A program made the translations under genes and the position numbers. 24,076 nt of DNA from positions 1-24,076 of the forward strand of contig CABRZC010000021.1 of NCBI GenBank assembly GCA_902475375.1, written 5' to 3'. Below the pieces are notes generated by a model. The model was given only the letters and a program-made list of their open reading frames with translations, was not told where the DNA came from and did not search any database. Within the stretch, counting starts at the first letter, position 1. Each line of letters opens with the position of its first letter. This DNA is from an uncultured Collinsella sp. (GTDB lineage: Bacteria; Actinomycetota; Coriobacteriia; Coriobacteriales; Coriobacteriaceae). Positions 1 through 8,010 of the stretch are shown here, one piece after another.

Positions 1-47
<47 letters not shown>

Positions 48-51
48 GGTG

Positions 52-80
52 TTGAAAAATGGGGCAGTTCCCCATATTAT
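52..80 (+). promoter_or_regulatory. Candidate promoter of mraZ and the dcw cluster
   Basis: A -35 box TTGAAA (52-57) and a -10 box TATTAT (75-80) are separated by exactly 17 nt. This is a good match to a housekeeping sigma-70/SigA promoter and lies about 70 nt upstream of the mraZ start. Transcription would start near 87. The poly-G artefact ends only a few bases upstream, so any activator site beyond about -40 cannot be seen. Confidence 0.6.
59..75. promoter_or_regulatory. Inverted repeat in the mraZ promoter spacer (candidate operator 1)
   Basis: ATGGGG (59-64) and CCCCAT (70-75) form a perfect 6-bp inverted repeat around a 5-nt centre. It fills the spacer between the -35 and -10 boxes, a classical repressor position. 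MraZ of other bacteria represses its own operon by binding TGGG-type repeats upstream of mraZ. The link to MraZ here is inference, because the known sites are direct repeats. Confidence 0.45.
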
Positions 81-95
81 TAATGACGTCGACAG

Positions 96-112
96 GCGGG
101 GTGGTTCCCCGC
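96..112. promoter_or_regulatory. Inverted repeat in the mraZ leader (candidate operator 2 or leader hairpin)
   Basis: GCGGGG (96-101) and CCCCGC (107-112) pair perfectly around TGGTT. The core GGGG-N3-TT-CCCC is the same as in the repeat at 59-75, and the two lie 37 nt apart. It falls just downstream of the predicted transcription start, so it could act as a second operator or as a hairpin in the 5' leader. Confidence 0.4.
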
Positions 113-148
113 GTACGTGCCATCTGAGTAACCGAGGGGAGGGCGCAC

Positions 149-583
149 ATGGGAATGACTGGTGCATACGAGCGCAATCTCGATGCAAAAGGTCGTCTGT
201 CCCTGCCTGCACCCCTTCGCGAGGAACTTGGAGAGCACGTTCGCGTGTTCAAAGCCCTGGATGTCGATGCTCTGTACGTGTTCTCTGCCGAGGCCTTCGA
301 TAAGTGGGTCGAAGGACTCTTCGCGGGTCGTGAGGGCCACGAGGGTTTTAACCCGCGTGACATCAACGACCAGAAGCTCATGAGGGCGATCAACAAGCGC
401 ACCACGTCGATGGATGTGGACAGCGCCGGTCGTATCGGTCTTTCTGAGTCTCTCCGCAAGCAGGCGAACCTTGACCGCGAGGTCACGGTTGTGGGCAACT
501 ACGACCACCTTGAGGTTTGGGACCGCGCCGCGGCCGATGAGGACGATGACGACGAGGCTCTGCTTGACCTCTTCTTCTCGTAA
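149..583 (+). CDS. mraZ: MraZ, transcriptional regulator of the dcw cluster
   Basis: This 144-residue protein is a member of the MraZ family (two SpoVT/AbrB-like DNA-binding repeats). In other bacteria the protein forms a ring-shaped oligomer that binds repeats upstream of its own gene and adjusts expression of the cluster. The first repeat carries DAKGRLSLP at residues 12-20 and the second a matching DSAGRIGL segment around residue 90. The length is usual for the family. The start is supported by a strong ribosome site, GAGGGGAGGG, ending 5 nt upstream. The C-terminus is a run of acidic residues (DEDDDDE) before a hydrophobic end, which is not part of the folded domain. It is first in the cluster, 20 nt before rsmH, as is typical. 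Confidence 0.95.
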   Translation: MGMTGAYERNLDAKGRLSLPAPLREELGEHVRVFKALDVDALYVFSAEAFDKWVEGLFAGREGHEGFNPRDINDQKLMRAINKRTTSMDVDSAGRIGLSESLRKQANLDREVTVVGNYDHLEVWDRAAADEDDDDEALLDLFFS

Positions 584-603
584 GGGCAAGGCACGAGTAA
601 CGG

Positions 604-1569
604 ATGGAGCGTGGGATCTTGACACAAGAATATCGGCATGAACCTGTCATGCTCGGCGAAGTGCTTGAGTCGCTGCAGCTCAAGAGCGGCTCCGTTGTCT
701 GCGATTGCACCCTTGGCGGTGCCGGTCATTCGGTAAAGATGGCCGCGCAGGTGGGGGAGACGGGCCTTTTGCTCGGCGTCGATCAGGACGACATGGCCCT
801 CGAGGCCGCTGGCGCCCGTCTGGACCGCGAGGTTCCCGGCGTCCCGCACCAGCTGCTGAAGGGCAACTTCGGCGACTTGGACGAGCTGCTTTGCTCGGCC
901 GAGGTGCCCGGGGTTGATGGCTTCCTGTTTGACTTGGGCGTTTCGTCACCGCAACTCGATATCCCTGGCAGGGGCTTTTCGTATAACGAAGATGCCCCAT
1001 TGGACATGCGGATGGATCCGGGTAACAACACCCTAAACGCAGCTGAGGTCATCAACACCTATAACGAACACGACCTCGCCCGGATTCTACGCGTCTATGG
1101 CGAAGAGAAGTTCGCCTCGCAGATTGCGCGCGAGATCGTGCGCCGTCGCGAGCAAGAACCGATCGAAACCACCGGTCAATTTGTCGAGATCATCAAGGCT
1201 GGCATTCCGGCTGCCGCTCGTCGGCATGGTGGACACCCGGCCAAGAAGAGCTTCCAGGCCATTCGCATCGAGGTCAACCACGAGCTCGATGTGCTCGAGA
1301 GGGGGCTTGACGCCGCCACCAGGTGGCTCAACCCGGGCGGACGCATCTGCGTCATCTCGTATCACTCGCTCGAGGACCGTATCGTAAAGAACCACTTTAA
1401 GGAGATGAGCCAGGGGTGCACGTGTACGCCGGAGATTCCGGTGTGCGTGTGCGGCAACGTGCCGATACTCAAGGTCATCACCCGCAAACCCTTGGTTGCC
1501 CAACCCGATGAGGTCGCGCGCAACCCTCGGGCGAGATCAGCCAAAATCCGCGTGGCGCAGCGCCTGTAG
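604..1569 (+). CDS. rsmH: RsmH, 16S rRNA (cytosine-1402 N4)-methyltransferase
   Basis: This enzyme uses S-adenosylmethionine to methylate N4 of C1402 in 16S rRNA and acts in the cytoplasm on the 30S subunit. The SAM-binding loop GGAGHS is at residues 38-43, and the segment HPAKKSFQAIRIEVNHEL is the family's conserved substrate/active-site region. A cysteine cluster (CTC...CVC) near the C-terminus is common in Gram-positive members. The 321-residue length is normal. The start is uncertain. ATG at 604 has an AAGG about 11 nt upstream. TTG at 619, preceded by GGAG with a 9-nt spacer, would give an N-terminus (MTQEYRHEPV) closer to the usual family start. It is probably co-transcribed with mraZ. 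Confidence 0.93.
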   Translation: MERGILTQEYRHEPVMLGEVLESLQLKSGSVVCDCTLGGAGHSVKMAAQVGETGLLLGVDQDDMALEAAGARLDREVPGVPHQLLKGNFGDLDELLCSAEVPGVDGFLFDLGVSSPQLDIPGRGFSYNEDAPLDMRMDPGNNTLNAAEVINTYNEHDLARILRVYGEEKFASQIAREIVRRREQEPIETTGQFVEIIKAGIPAAARRHGGHPAKKSFQAIRIEVNHELDVLERGLDAATRWLNPGGRICVISYHSLEDRIVKNHFKEMSQGCTCTPEIPVCVCGNVPILKVITRKPLVAQPDEVARNPRARSAKIRVAQRL

Positions 1570-1659
1570 GCGCGACCGCGCGAAATTGGACCTCCCGCTC
1601 GCACCATAAACGAAGCTTAAACACACTACCAACGTACTCGGGATGGGAGGCGGCATATC

Positions 1660-2130
1660 ATGGGCTATAACACCTCAAACGCAGCACTCGCCTATGATAT
1701 GAACGCCATGCCCGCCTACCGCGAGGCACCGCAGGCGCCCGTTGCCCCTCGTGAGCAACGCACGCCGCGTTTTGATGTCTACACGGGCGCGGGCCGTCAG
1801 GCAAACCAGGCGGTAAGCCCGGTTTTCATGAGCGTTCTTAAAACGGTTTGCATCATTGCGGCTGTCTTCATGACGATCGGTGTCGCGCGCGTGGCGCTTG
1901 CCGGTGTTACGGCCCAGGTGCTTAACGGCAACGCAGAGCTTACCAACACGCTCGAGAAGGCGACCGACGAGAGTTCTAACCTTGAGGTCATGCATTCGGT
2001 CTATGGTGCCGACACGCGTATTCGCGATCTTGCGGGCGCCTATGGCATGGTGGAGCCCAGCGAGAGCGTTACGCTTGACTTTTCGCAGGATGCAGCCGCG
2101 GGCGCTAGCTCGACTGCGGCCGCTCAGTAA
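1660..2130 (+). CDS. ftsL: FtsL-like division protein
   Basis: This small bitopic membrane protein has 156 residues. It has a cytoplasmic N-terminal stretch of about 54 residues rich in Pro, Ala and Tyr. One membrane segment lies at about 55-82. A short extracytoplasmic coiled-coil-like region follows, ending in RIRDLAGAYGMV (120-131), the R-I-x-x-L-A-x-x-x-G-M-V signature common to FtsL/DivIC proteins. FtsL joins FtsQ and DivIC/FtsB in the complex that activates the FtsW-PBP septal synthase. Its position between rsmH and the PBP gene is the usual ftsL locus. The start has GGGAGG 9 nt upstream. FtsL proteins are poorly conserved, so the call rests on topology, motif and position. The tail after 145 is low-complexity Ala/Ser. 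Confidence 0.8.
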   Translation: MGYNTSNAALAYDMNAMPAYREAPQAPVAPREQRTPRFDVYTGAGRQANQAVSPVFMSVLKTVCIIAAVFMTIGVARVALAGVTAQVLNGNAELTNTLEKATDESSNLEVMHSVYGADTRIRDLAGAYGMVEPSESVTLDFSQDAAAGASSTAAAQ

Positions 2131-2148
2131 ATAAGACGGTAGCTGAGT

Positions 2149-4014
2149 ATGACAAATGACTATCGCCACGGTTCCGACGGGGACCACGGGTCTGGACGTC
2201 CCTCCTCGCGGGGACGTTCTGGTTATCAAGGAACGGGTCGGCCATCTTACAACGCGGGGCCGTCCTATGGCAACGACCCTGCGTCGCGTCTTCGTGGTTC
2301 GGGCGGACCTCGGGTGCGCAATACGGGCGCGCGCAAGGGGTCGTCGTCTGAATGGGTTACGGGAACGCCGCTGCCTCGCCGCGATGTCGTTATGGGCTGT
2401 ATCGGGGTTGGCCTTGCCGCGGGCGTCTTCCGTCTTGCCGAATACCAGATCGTGAATGCTGACAAGCTGCGCGAGCGCGCGGACGCGCGTCGTCTGCTTT
2501 CACAGACGCTCTATGCCAAACGTGGCACTATCTACGACCGCAACGGCAACGTGCTGACGTCGTCAGTCGAATGCCGCAATGTCGCCGTGAACCCTCAGCT
2601 TGTCGAGGACGTCGACAAGACGGTCTCGGCGCTGGTCAAGGCCACCGGTATCGATAAAAAGACCTGTCGCAAGCTGGTACTGTCTGATGGTTCCTGGGTG
2701 TATATCAAGCGCCAGGTCGACGAGGATGACGCTGCCGCCCTGGAAAAGAAGAATCTACCCGGCGTGCTCTTTGAGCAGGCGATGAAGCGGGTTTACCCGT
2801 ATGGAAACCTGGCTTCTCAGGTGCTGGGCGTCGTGAACGTGGACAACGCTGGCCTGACTGGACTCGAAAAACAATACGATGAGCTTCTGACCGGAACGAA
2901 TGGCTCTCTTGTGCGCGAGCGCGCAAGAGATGGCGGCTACATCGCGGGCGGTGCCTATAAAAAGGTTGCCGCGATTGATGGCGTGGATATCGTGACGACG
3001 ATCGACGTCAACATTCAGCGCGCCGCGGAAGATGCCTTGGCCGAGGCGGTCGAGAAGACGAAGGCCAAAAACGGGTCGGCCCTGGTGACCGACCCGACGA
3101 CTGGAGAGATCCTGGCCGCCTGCTCGTATCCGACCTACGACCAGACCAATTTGGAAAACGCCAAGACCGAGGACATGAACCTTCGTCTGGTGACGGATGC
3201 CTACGAGCCCGGCTCGGTCTTTAAGACGCTGGTTGCGGGCGCCGGATTTGATTTGGGCGTTGTGCGCCCGAGCACATCGTTTGAGGTTCCCGCGAGTATC
3301 AAGGTGGGCGACGATACCGTTACCGATGCCGACAAGCGTGACTACACCATGACAATGGACGTACGCGAGATGATGCGCCGTTCGTCCAATGTCGGTTTTG
3401 TCCTGGTGGGGCGCAAGATCGGTGCCGATGATTTTGCCACCTATGTGGACAAGTGGGGTATCGGTCATAGCTCCGGTGTCGATTTTCCGGGTGAGAGTCT
3501 GGGCATCGTCAAGGAGCGCGACCAGTACGATGGTGCCACCTTGGGTGCTATGAGCTTTGGCCAGGCGCTGTCCGTCTCGCCGATTGAGGTCGCACGTGCC
3601 GTGGGCGGCATCGCGAACGGCGGCGTGATGATGACTCCGCACTTCTATAAGTCGAGCAAGGGCGATGAAAAGGATTGGGGCGAGGGGGATCGCGCGATTT
3701 CCGAGGAGGCCGCCTCGCAGGTGACATCGTGTATGCAGACGGTCGTTGCCGAGGGAACGGGCGTTGGCGGCGCGGTGGACGGCTACGACGTGGCGGGCAA
3801 GACAGGTACGGCCGAGCGCGCCGATGAGAACGGCGGCTACCTCAAAGAGAACTACATGTCGTCTTTTATGGGGTTTGCCCCGGCGCAGTCGCCCAAGGTC
3901 CTGTGCTATATCACCCTTGACGGAACCCCGTCAGGCTCCGATGCCGCCGCAGTGCCGTTCCAGTCCATTATGGCCAGTGCGCTTGACGTGTTGGGTGTCC
4001 CGCGCACCAAGTAG
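2149..4014 (+). CDS. ftsI: Class B penicillin-binding protein, septal transpeptidase (FtsI/PBP2 type)
   Basis: This D,D-transpeptidase cross-links septal peptidoglycan outside the membrane and is the usual partner of FtsW. The 621-residue protein begins with a ~75-residue basic, Gly/Arg/Ser-rich cytoplasmic tail, followed by a membrane segment at about 80-97. The PBP dimerisation domain spans roughly 115-290 and the transpeptidase domain roughly 300-615. The three catalytic motifs are intact: SVFK (356-359, nucleophile Ser356), SSN (412-414) and KTGT (551-554). No PASTA repeats are present. The ATG lies 18 nt after ftsL, with only a weak ribosome site. Residues 43-57 (DPASRLRGSGGPRVR) resemble a segment in the FtsW C-terminal tail. 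murE, which normally follows, is absent. Confidence 0.93.
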   Translation: MTNDYRHGSDGDHGSGRPSSRGRSGYQGTGRPSYNAGPSYGNDPASRLRGSGGPRVRNTGARKGSSSEWVTGTPLPRRDVVMGCIGVGLAAGVFRLAEYQIVNADKLRERADARRLLSQTLYAKRGTIYDRNGNVLTSSVECRNVAVNPQLVEDVDKTVSALVKATGIDKKTCRKLVLSDGSWVYIKRQVDEDDAAALEKKNLPGVLFEQAMKRVYPYGNLASQVLGVVNVDNAGLTGLEKQYDELLTGTNGSLVRERARDGGYIAGGAYKKVAAIDGVDIVTTIDVNIQRAAEDALAEAVEKTKAKNGSALVTDPTTGEILAACSYPTYDQTNLENAKTEDMNLRLVTDAYEPGSVFKTLVAGAGFDLGVVRPSTSFEVPASIKVGDDTVTDADKRDYTMTMDVREMMRRSSNVGFVLVGRKIGADDFATYVDKWGIGHSSGVDFPGESLGIVKERDQYDGATLGAMSFGQALSVSPIEVARAVGGIANGGVMMTPHFYKSSKGDEKDWGEGDRAISEEAASQVTSCMQTVVAEGTGVGGAVDGYDVAGKTGTAERADENGGYLKENYMSSFMGFAPAQSPKVLCYITLDGTPSGSDAAAVPFQSIMASALDVLGVPRTK

Positions 4015-4071
4015 GGGGTTACTATCTATGAAATGGCCAGTCGGTTAATCCGGGTTGTTCACACGCCCTGC

Positions 4072-4100
4072 ACCACGCGTAGGCGGCGCTGGGATACAAT
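4072..4100 (+). promoter_or_regulatory. Candidate internal promoter upstream of murF
   Basis: The 123-nt gap between the PBP gene and murF contains a good -10 box, TACAAT, at 4095-4100. It lies about 38 nt upstream of the murF start and just before its ribosome site. No convincing -35 box lies 16-18 nt upstream, so this is either a weak promoter or one that needs an activator. The gap is where murE usually sits. Confidence 0.3.
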
Positions 4101-4137
4101 ACGCCGATAGCATTATTAGGTTTACAGGGGAGCTGCA

Positions 4138-5562
4138 ATGATAGAGATCGCCGTCAACAATCTCGCGGCCGCAACAGGGGCCCGAACCGTGACGGGAGAA
4201 GCCGATCGGGTATGCCGCGGTTGCGTTATCGACTCGCGCCAGGTTGAGGAGGGCACGATATTCGTCGCCTTCCCGGGTGAAAAGGTCGACGGCAACGACT
4301 TTGCTTCCCGTGCCATCGAGTCGGGTGCCGGCGCCGTCGTGATGACGCGCGAGCCCGATGCCGAGCTGCTTTCGCTGGCCCATGAGAAGGGCTGCGCCAT
4401 CCTGCATACCGATGACCCCGAGGAGTTTTTGCTGCGCCTGGCTCACGCTTATCGTTTGGAGCTTGGCTGCCTGGTAATTGGCATTACCGGCTCTATCGGC
4501 AAGACGACAACCAAGGACGTGCTCGCCGCGGTGCTCGCCAAGCGCTATCGCGTTTGGGCAACCAAGGGTAACTACAACAACCTGATCGGTATGCCGCTCA
4601 CGGTGCTGGCGGCCCCTGCCGACACCGAGGTTCTGGTGCTCGAGATGGGCATGAACCATTTCCACGAGATTGAGTGCATGTCTCAGTCCGCCAATCCCAA
4701 CCTTGCCATTGTGACCAAGATCGGCACCTCCCATATCGGTATTCTGGGCAGTCGCGAGAATATCGCTCGTGCCAAATCCGAGATTGTTGGCGGCATGTGC
4801 GCCGCCGGAGACCTTCTCCCGTTGCTGGTTTTGGGTGGTGAGGACGACTTTACCCCGTTCATCCGCGACACCTTTGCCGCCCCTGCGGGCGTCGACGTGA
4901 TGCTTGCGGGCGTCTCGGACGACGATGAGGTCCGTGCGTGCGACATTCGCATTGATGACGAGGGACGCCCGGTCTTTACGCTCGATTTTGGCTTGGGCGA
5001 GACTATCGACACACTGCTTGCCATTCCCGGCGCGCAGTCCGTTCCCAATGCCGTCAAGGCCGCGGCGGTTGCCTATCGTCTTGGCGTGACGCCCGAGCAG
5101 ATCGATGCCGCCTTTAGGGGTCTTACGATTACCGGGCATCGCCAGGAAATCAAGCGCGCCAAGAGCGGCGCTCGCGTCATCGACGACTCATATAACGCCA
5201 GTGCCGAATCGATGGCAGCCGGCCTCGACCTGCTGTGTTCGCTTTCGTGCACGGGTTCGCGCATGGCGGTTCTGGGCGAGATGGGCGAGATGGGCGACGA
5301 GGCTCCTCGCATGCATGAGCTGGTGGGCGCCTATGCGGCGGCCAAGAAGCTCGATATGCTCGCATGTGTCGGCGGTGAGCTTGCCCAGCGTATGGCCGAG
5401 GCCGCGCGCATGATGGGTATGGATGAGGACCGCATTCAGGTGTTCTCCGACTATCAGCAGGTGCTCGACCGTATGGGCGGCGCTCTTGAGCAGCATGATG
5501 TCGTGCTGGTCAAGGGCTCACGCTTCGTTGAGCTCGATCGCTTTGTGGAAGGTGTGTGCTAG
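4138..5562 (+). CDS. murF: MurF, UDP-MurNAc-tripeptide:D-Ala-D-Ala ligase
   Basis: This cytoplasmic ATP-dependent ligase adds D-alanyl-D-alanine to UDP-MurNAc-tripeptide, completing the pentapeptide precursor. The 474-residue protein has the three Mur-ligase domains. The N-terminal substrate domain contains DSRQVEEGTIFVAF, and the ATP loop GITGSIGKTTTKD is at 115-127. The MurF-typical GNYNNLIGMPLT (144-155) and a middle EMGMNH motif separate it from MurE. The C-terminal domain contains DDSYNASAESM. The start is backed by AGGGGAG 5 nt upstream. It follows a 123-nt gap after the PBP gene and is only 3 nt before mraY. Confidence 0.95.
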   Translation: MIEIAVNNLAAATGARTVTGEADRVCRGCVIDSRQVEEGTIFVAFPGEKVDGNDFASRAIESGAGAVVMTREPDAELLSLAHEKGCAILHTDDPEEFLLRLAHAYRLELGCLVIGITGSIGKTTTKDVLAAVLAKRYRVWATKGNYNNLIGMPLTVLAAPADTEVLVLEMGMNHFHEIECMSQSANPNLAIVTKIGTSHIGILGSRENIARAKSEIVGGMCAAGDLLPLLVLGGEDDFTPFIRDTFAAPAGVDVMLAGVSDDDEVRACDIRIDDEGRPVFTLDFGLGETIDTLLAIPGAQSVPNAVKAAAVAYRLGVTPEQIDAAFRGLTITGHRQEIKRAKSGARVIDDSYNASAESMAAGLDLLCSLSCTGSRMAVLGEMGEMGDEAPRMHELVGAYAAAKKLDMLACVGGELAQRMAEAARMMGMDEDRIQVFSDYQQVLDRMGGALEQHDVVLVKGSRFVELDRFVEGVC

Positions 5563-5565
5563 TCC

Positions 5566-6585
5566 ATGTTCGGCAATCCTTCGTATCCTACGTACCAGGC
5601 ATTTTTGGGATTGGGCATCGCCGCCGTCATCGCGATGCTGCTTATGCCGTGGTGGATTAAGCTCCTGAAGGTCGAGGGCATCGGCCAGCAGGTTCGCGCC
5701 GATGGCCCCAAGCGTCACCTGATTAAGCAGGGCACGCCCACCATGGGTGGCGTCATCATCCTGGTTGCCGTTTCGCTGACCTGCCTTTTGATGGGAAAGC
5801 TCACCACCGAGCTCGTGCTTGTGCTGCTCGCCACGCTGGCAACCGGCGTTCTTGGCCTCATCGACGACCTGACTTCTGTCACGCACGGCCGCTCGCTCGG
5901 CCTGACGCCTCACGCCAAGATGATTGGCCTTACCCTCATCTGCGTTACCTTTACCGTGCTTGCTGTCAACTGGTGCGGCGTCGCCCCCGAGATTCGTTTC
6001 CCCGGTGGCCTGACGATCGACCTTGGTGTGCTCTCGACCACCATTTGCGGCCTCTCTTTTCCGTGGCTCTACCTTGTCTTTTGCTGGCTGATGATCGCGG
6101 GCCTTTCCAACGCCGTAAACCTCACCGACGGCTTGGACGGTCTTGCCGGCGGCACCTCCATGATCGCCATGCTGGCCATGGCCGCCATGGCGTTTTTGCA
6201 CGGCGATGTGAACCTGTCCATCTTTTGCACGGCGTGCGCCGGCGCCTGCCTGGGCTTTTTGTGGTTCAACTGCTATCCGGCGAGCATCTTTATGGGCGAT
6301 ACCGGCTCGCTTGCCCTGGGTGCCGCTTTTGCCTGCACCTCCATCATGACCAACACCGAAGTCGTTTCCCTCATCATCGGCGGTCTGTTTATCGTCGAGA
6401 CCCTGTCGGTCATGATCCAGGTTGTCTATTTCCACTTTACGCACAAGCGCGTCTTCCTTATGGCGCCCATTCATCATCACTTCGAAAAGAAGGGCTGGGC
6501 CGAGACCAAGGTCGTCATCCGTTTTTGGATTGTCGCCGCGGCCTTCGGAGCCCTGGGCCTCGCGTTGTTCTTCCAGTTGGGATAG
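5566..6585 (+). CDS. mraY: MraY, phospho-MurNAc-pentapeptide transferase
   Basis: This polytopic membrane enzyme moves phospho-MurNAc-pentapeptide from UDP to undecaprenyl phosphate, making lipid I. The 339 residues contain about ten hydrophobic segments. Family motifs are all visible: QGTPTMGG (55-62), the acidic pair in LIDDLTS (D100, D101), NLTDGLDGLAGG (185-196), GDTGS (244-248) and the histidine motif PIHHHFEKKGW (HHH 303-305). The gene starts 3 nt after murF with GGAAGG about 12 nt upstream, so translation is probably coupled. It supplies lipid I to MurG further along the cluster. Confidence 0.96.
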   Translation: MFGNPSYPTYQAFLGLGIAAVIAMLLMPWWIKLLKVEGIGQQVRADGPKRHLIKQGTPTMGGVIILVAVSLTCLLMGKLTTELVLVLLATLATGVLGLIDDLTSVTHGRSLGLTPHAKMIGLTLICVTFTVLAVNWCGVAPEIRFPGGLTIDLGVLSTTICGLSFPWLYLVFCWLMIAGLSNAVNLTDGLDGLAGGTSMIAMLAMAAMAFLHGDVNLSIFCTACAGACLGFLWFNCYPASIFMGDTGSLALGAAFACTSIMTNTEVVSLIIGGLFIVETLSVMIQVVYFHFTHKRVFLMAPIHHHFEKKGWAETKVVIRFWIVAAAFGALGLALFFQLG

Positions 6586-6594
6586 TGGTCTTTC

Positions 6595-8001
6595 ATGCCT
6601 CTTGCTGATGTCTTTAGCCTGCTCGTTTTGGGCCAGGGTAAGTCCGGTCTTGATGTCGCTCGCTGGGCGCTTGCACATCCCGAGCGCGTGAGTGCCGTTA
6701 CCGTTTACGGTGGCGGCGCGTCCGAGCCCAACGATGCTACGCGCTCGCTCGAGGCGCACGGGGCATCGTTTGTCTACGGAACCGAGCAGGTCGAGGGCGC
6801 GTTTGATGTATGCGTGACGTGTCCGGGCATCTCGGAGTTCTCGGCATTCTTTAAGGCTGGCCGTGATCACGCTGCCCAGATTATGGGTGAGCCCGAGTTT
6901 GCCTACCGTCTGTCTCCCCAAAATTGGATTGCCATTACGGGCACCAACGGCAAGACGACAACCACGTCGCTGACCGATTACCTGCTTAAGGCGGCGGGCG
7001 AGGCGAGCGTTGCTGTCGGCAACATTGGCGAGCCTCCGGTGAACGAGATCGATGGCCGTGCGCATAACGAGTGGTTTGTGGCGGAGCTTTCGAGCTATCA
7101 GATCGCAACGACCCAGGAGCTTCACCCCCGTGTGGCGGTGCTGCTCAACATTACCCCCGATCATCTGGGCTGGCATAAGAGCCATAAGAACTATGCGCTC
7201 GCCAAGATTAAGCTCTTCGAGAATATGGTCGACGATGACCTGGTGATTGTTGATGTCGAGGATGCCGGTATCCACGAGTTCGATGAGTACATCTATGTTC
7301 CGGGCCGTCGCATCTGCAAGGTTGCTTTTGACGAGCCTGCGGGCGAGGACGCCGCATTTGTTCGCGATGGCAAGATGGTCATTCGCCTGAAGGGCGTCGA
7401 GACCCCGCTCATCGATACGTCCGAACTTAAGATTTCGGGCCATCACAATGTAATCAATGCCCTGTGTGCTGCCACGGCGGCCCTGACGGTCGGCGCCGAT
7501 GTTGACGGTGTGTGTCGCGGCCTGGTCTCGTTCCAGCCGCTGGAGCACCGCGTTGAGCCCTGTGGCGAGATCGATGGCGTGCGCTATGTCAACGATTCCA
7601 AGGCAACGAACACCGATGCGGTCGAAAAGGCCCTGACGGCGTTTCCCGATGACGATGTGATCTTGCTGCTCGGCGGTCACGATAAGGGCACGCCGCTCGA
7701 TTCCTTTGCCCGCGTTGTGATGGATAACGTTCGCTCGGTGGTCTGCTTTGGCGACGCGCGCGAGCGCTTTACCGCCGCTATGGACGAGGCGGATGTCGAC
7801 GGTGATGTCGATATCGCCCAGGCCGACGACCTGCGCGATGCCGTGGACGTTGCCCGTTCGCTCTCGAGCCGCGGCGATGTGATCTTACTGTCGCCCGCCT
7901 GCTCTTCGTTCGATGAGTTCTCGGGCTACGAGGAGCGCGGTCGCGTGTTTAAGGACTATGTGGCCCAGCTTGCCGCTGCGTCCAATACGCAAATGGAATA
8001 G
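6595..8001 (+). CDS. murD: MurD, UDP-MurNAc-L-alanine:D-glutamate ligase
   Basis: This cytoplasmic ligase adds D-glutamate to UDP-MurNAc-L-Ala using ATP. The 468-residue protein has an N-terminal Rossmann-like domain (VLGQGKSGLDVA, 11-22), the ATP loop GTNGKTTTTSL (116-126) and the C-terminal domain motifs VNDSKATNTDAV and LLLGGHDKG. It ends with the MurD-typical SPACSSFDEFSGYEERGRVF segment. The start is 9 nt after mraY, without a strong ribosome site, suggesting coupling. The ftsW start follows within 10 nt. Confidence 0.95.
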   Translation: MPLADVFSLLVLGQGKSGLDVARWALAHPERVSAVTVYGGGASEPNDATRSLEAHGASFVYGTEQVEGAFDVCVTCPGISEFSAFFKAGRDHAAQIMGEPEFAYRLSPQNWIAITGTNGKTTTTSLTDYLLKAAGEASVAVGNIGEPPVNEIDGRAHNEWFVAELSSYQIATTQELHPRVAVLLNITPDHLGWHKSHKNYALAKIKLFENMVDDDLVIVDVEDAGIHEFDEYIYVPGRRICKVAFDEPAGEDAAFVRDGKMVIRLKGVETPLIDTSELKISGHHNVINALCAATAALTVGADVDGVCRGLVSFQPLEHRVEPCGEIDGVRYVNDSKATNTDAVEKALTAFPDDDVILLLGGHDKGTPLDSFARVVMDNVRSVVCFGDARERFTAAMDEADVDGDVDIAQADDLRDAVDVARSLSSRGDVILLSPACSSFDEFSGYEERGRVFKDYVAQLAAASNTQME

Positions 8002-8010
8002 GGGTTGCCG

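Noticed and set aside
4028..4048. Six-codon open frame between the PBP gene and murF
   Set aside because: It is too short to support, lacks a ribosome site and has no regulatory logic with the -10 box, which lies downstream of it.
5518..7680. A 720-codon open frame on the minus strand opposite mraY and murD
   Set aside because: It is an antisense shadow of GC-rich codons. Its translation is low-complexity and charged with no recognisable domain, while the + strand holds intact mraY and murD.
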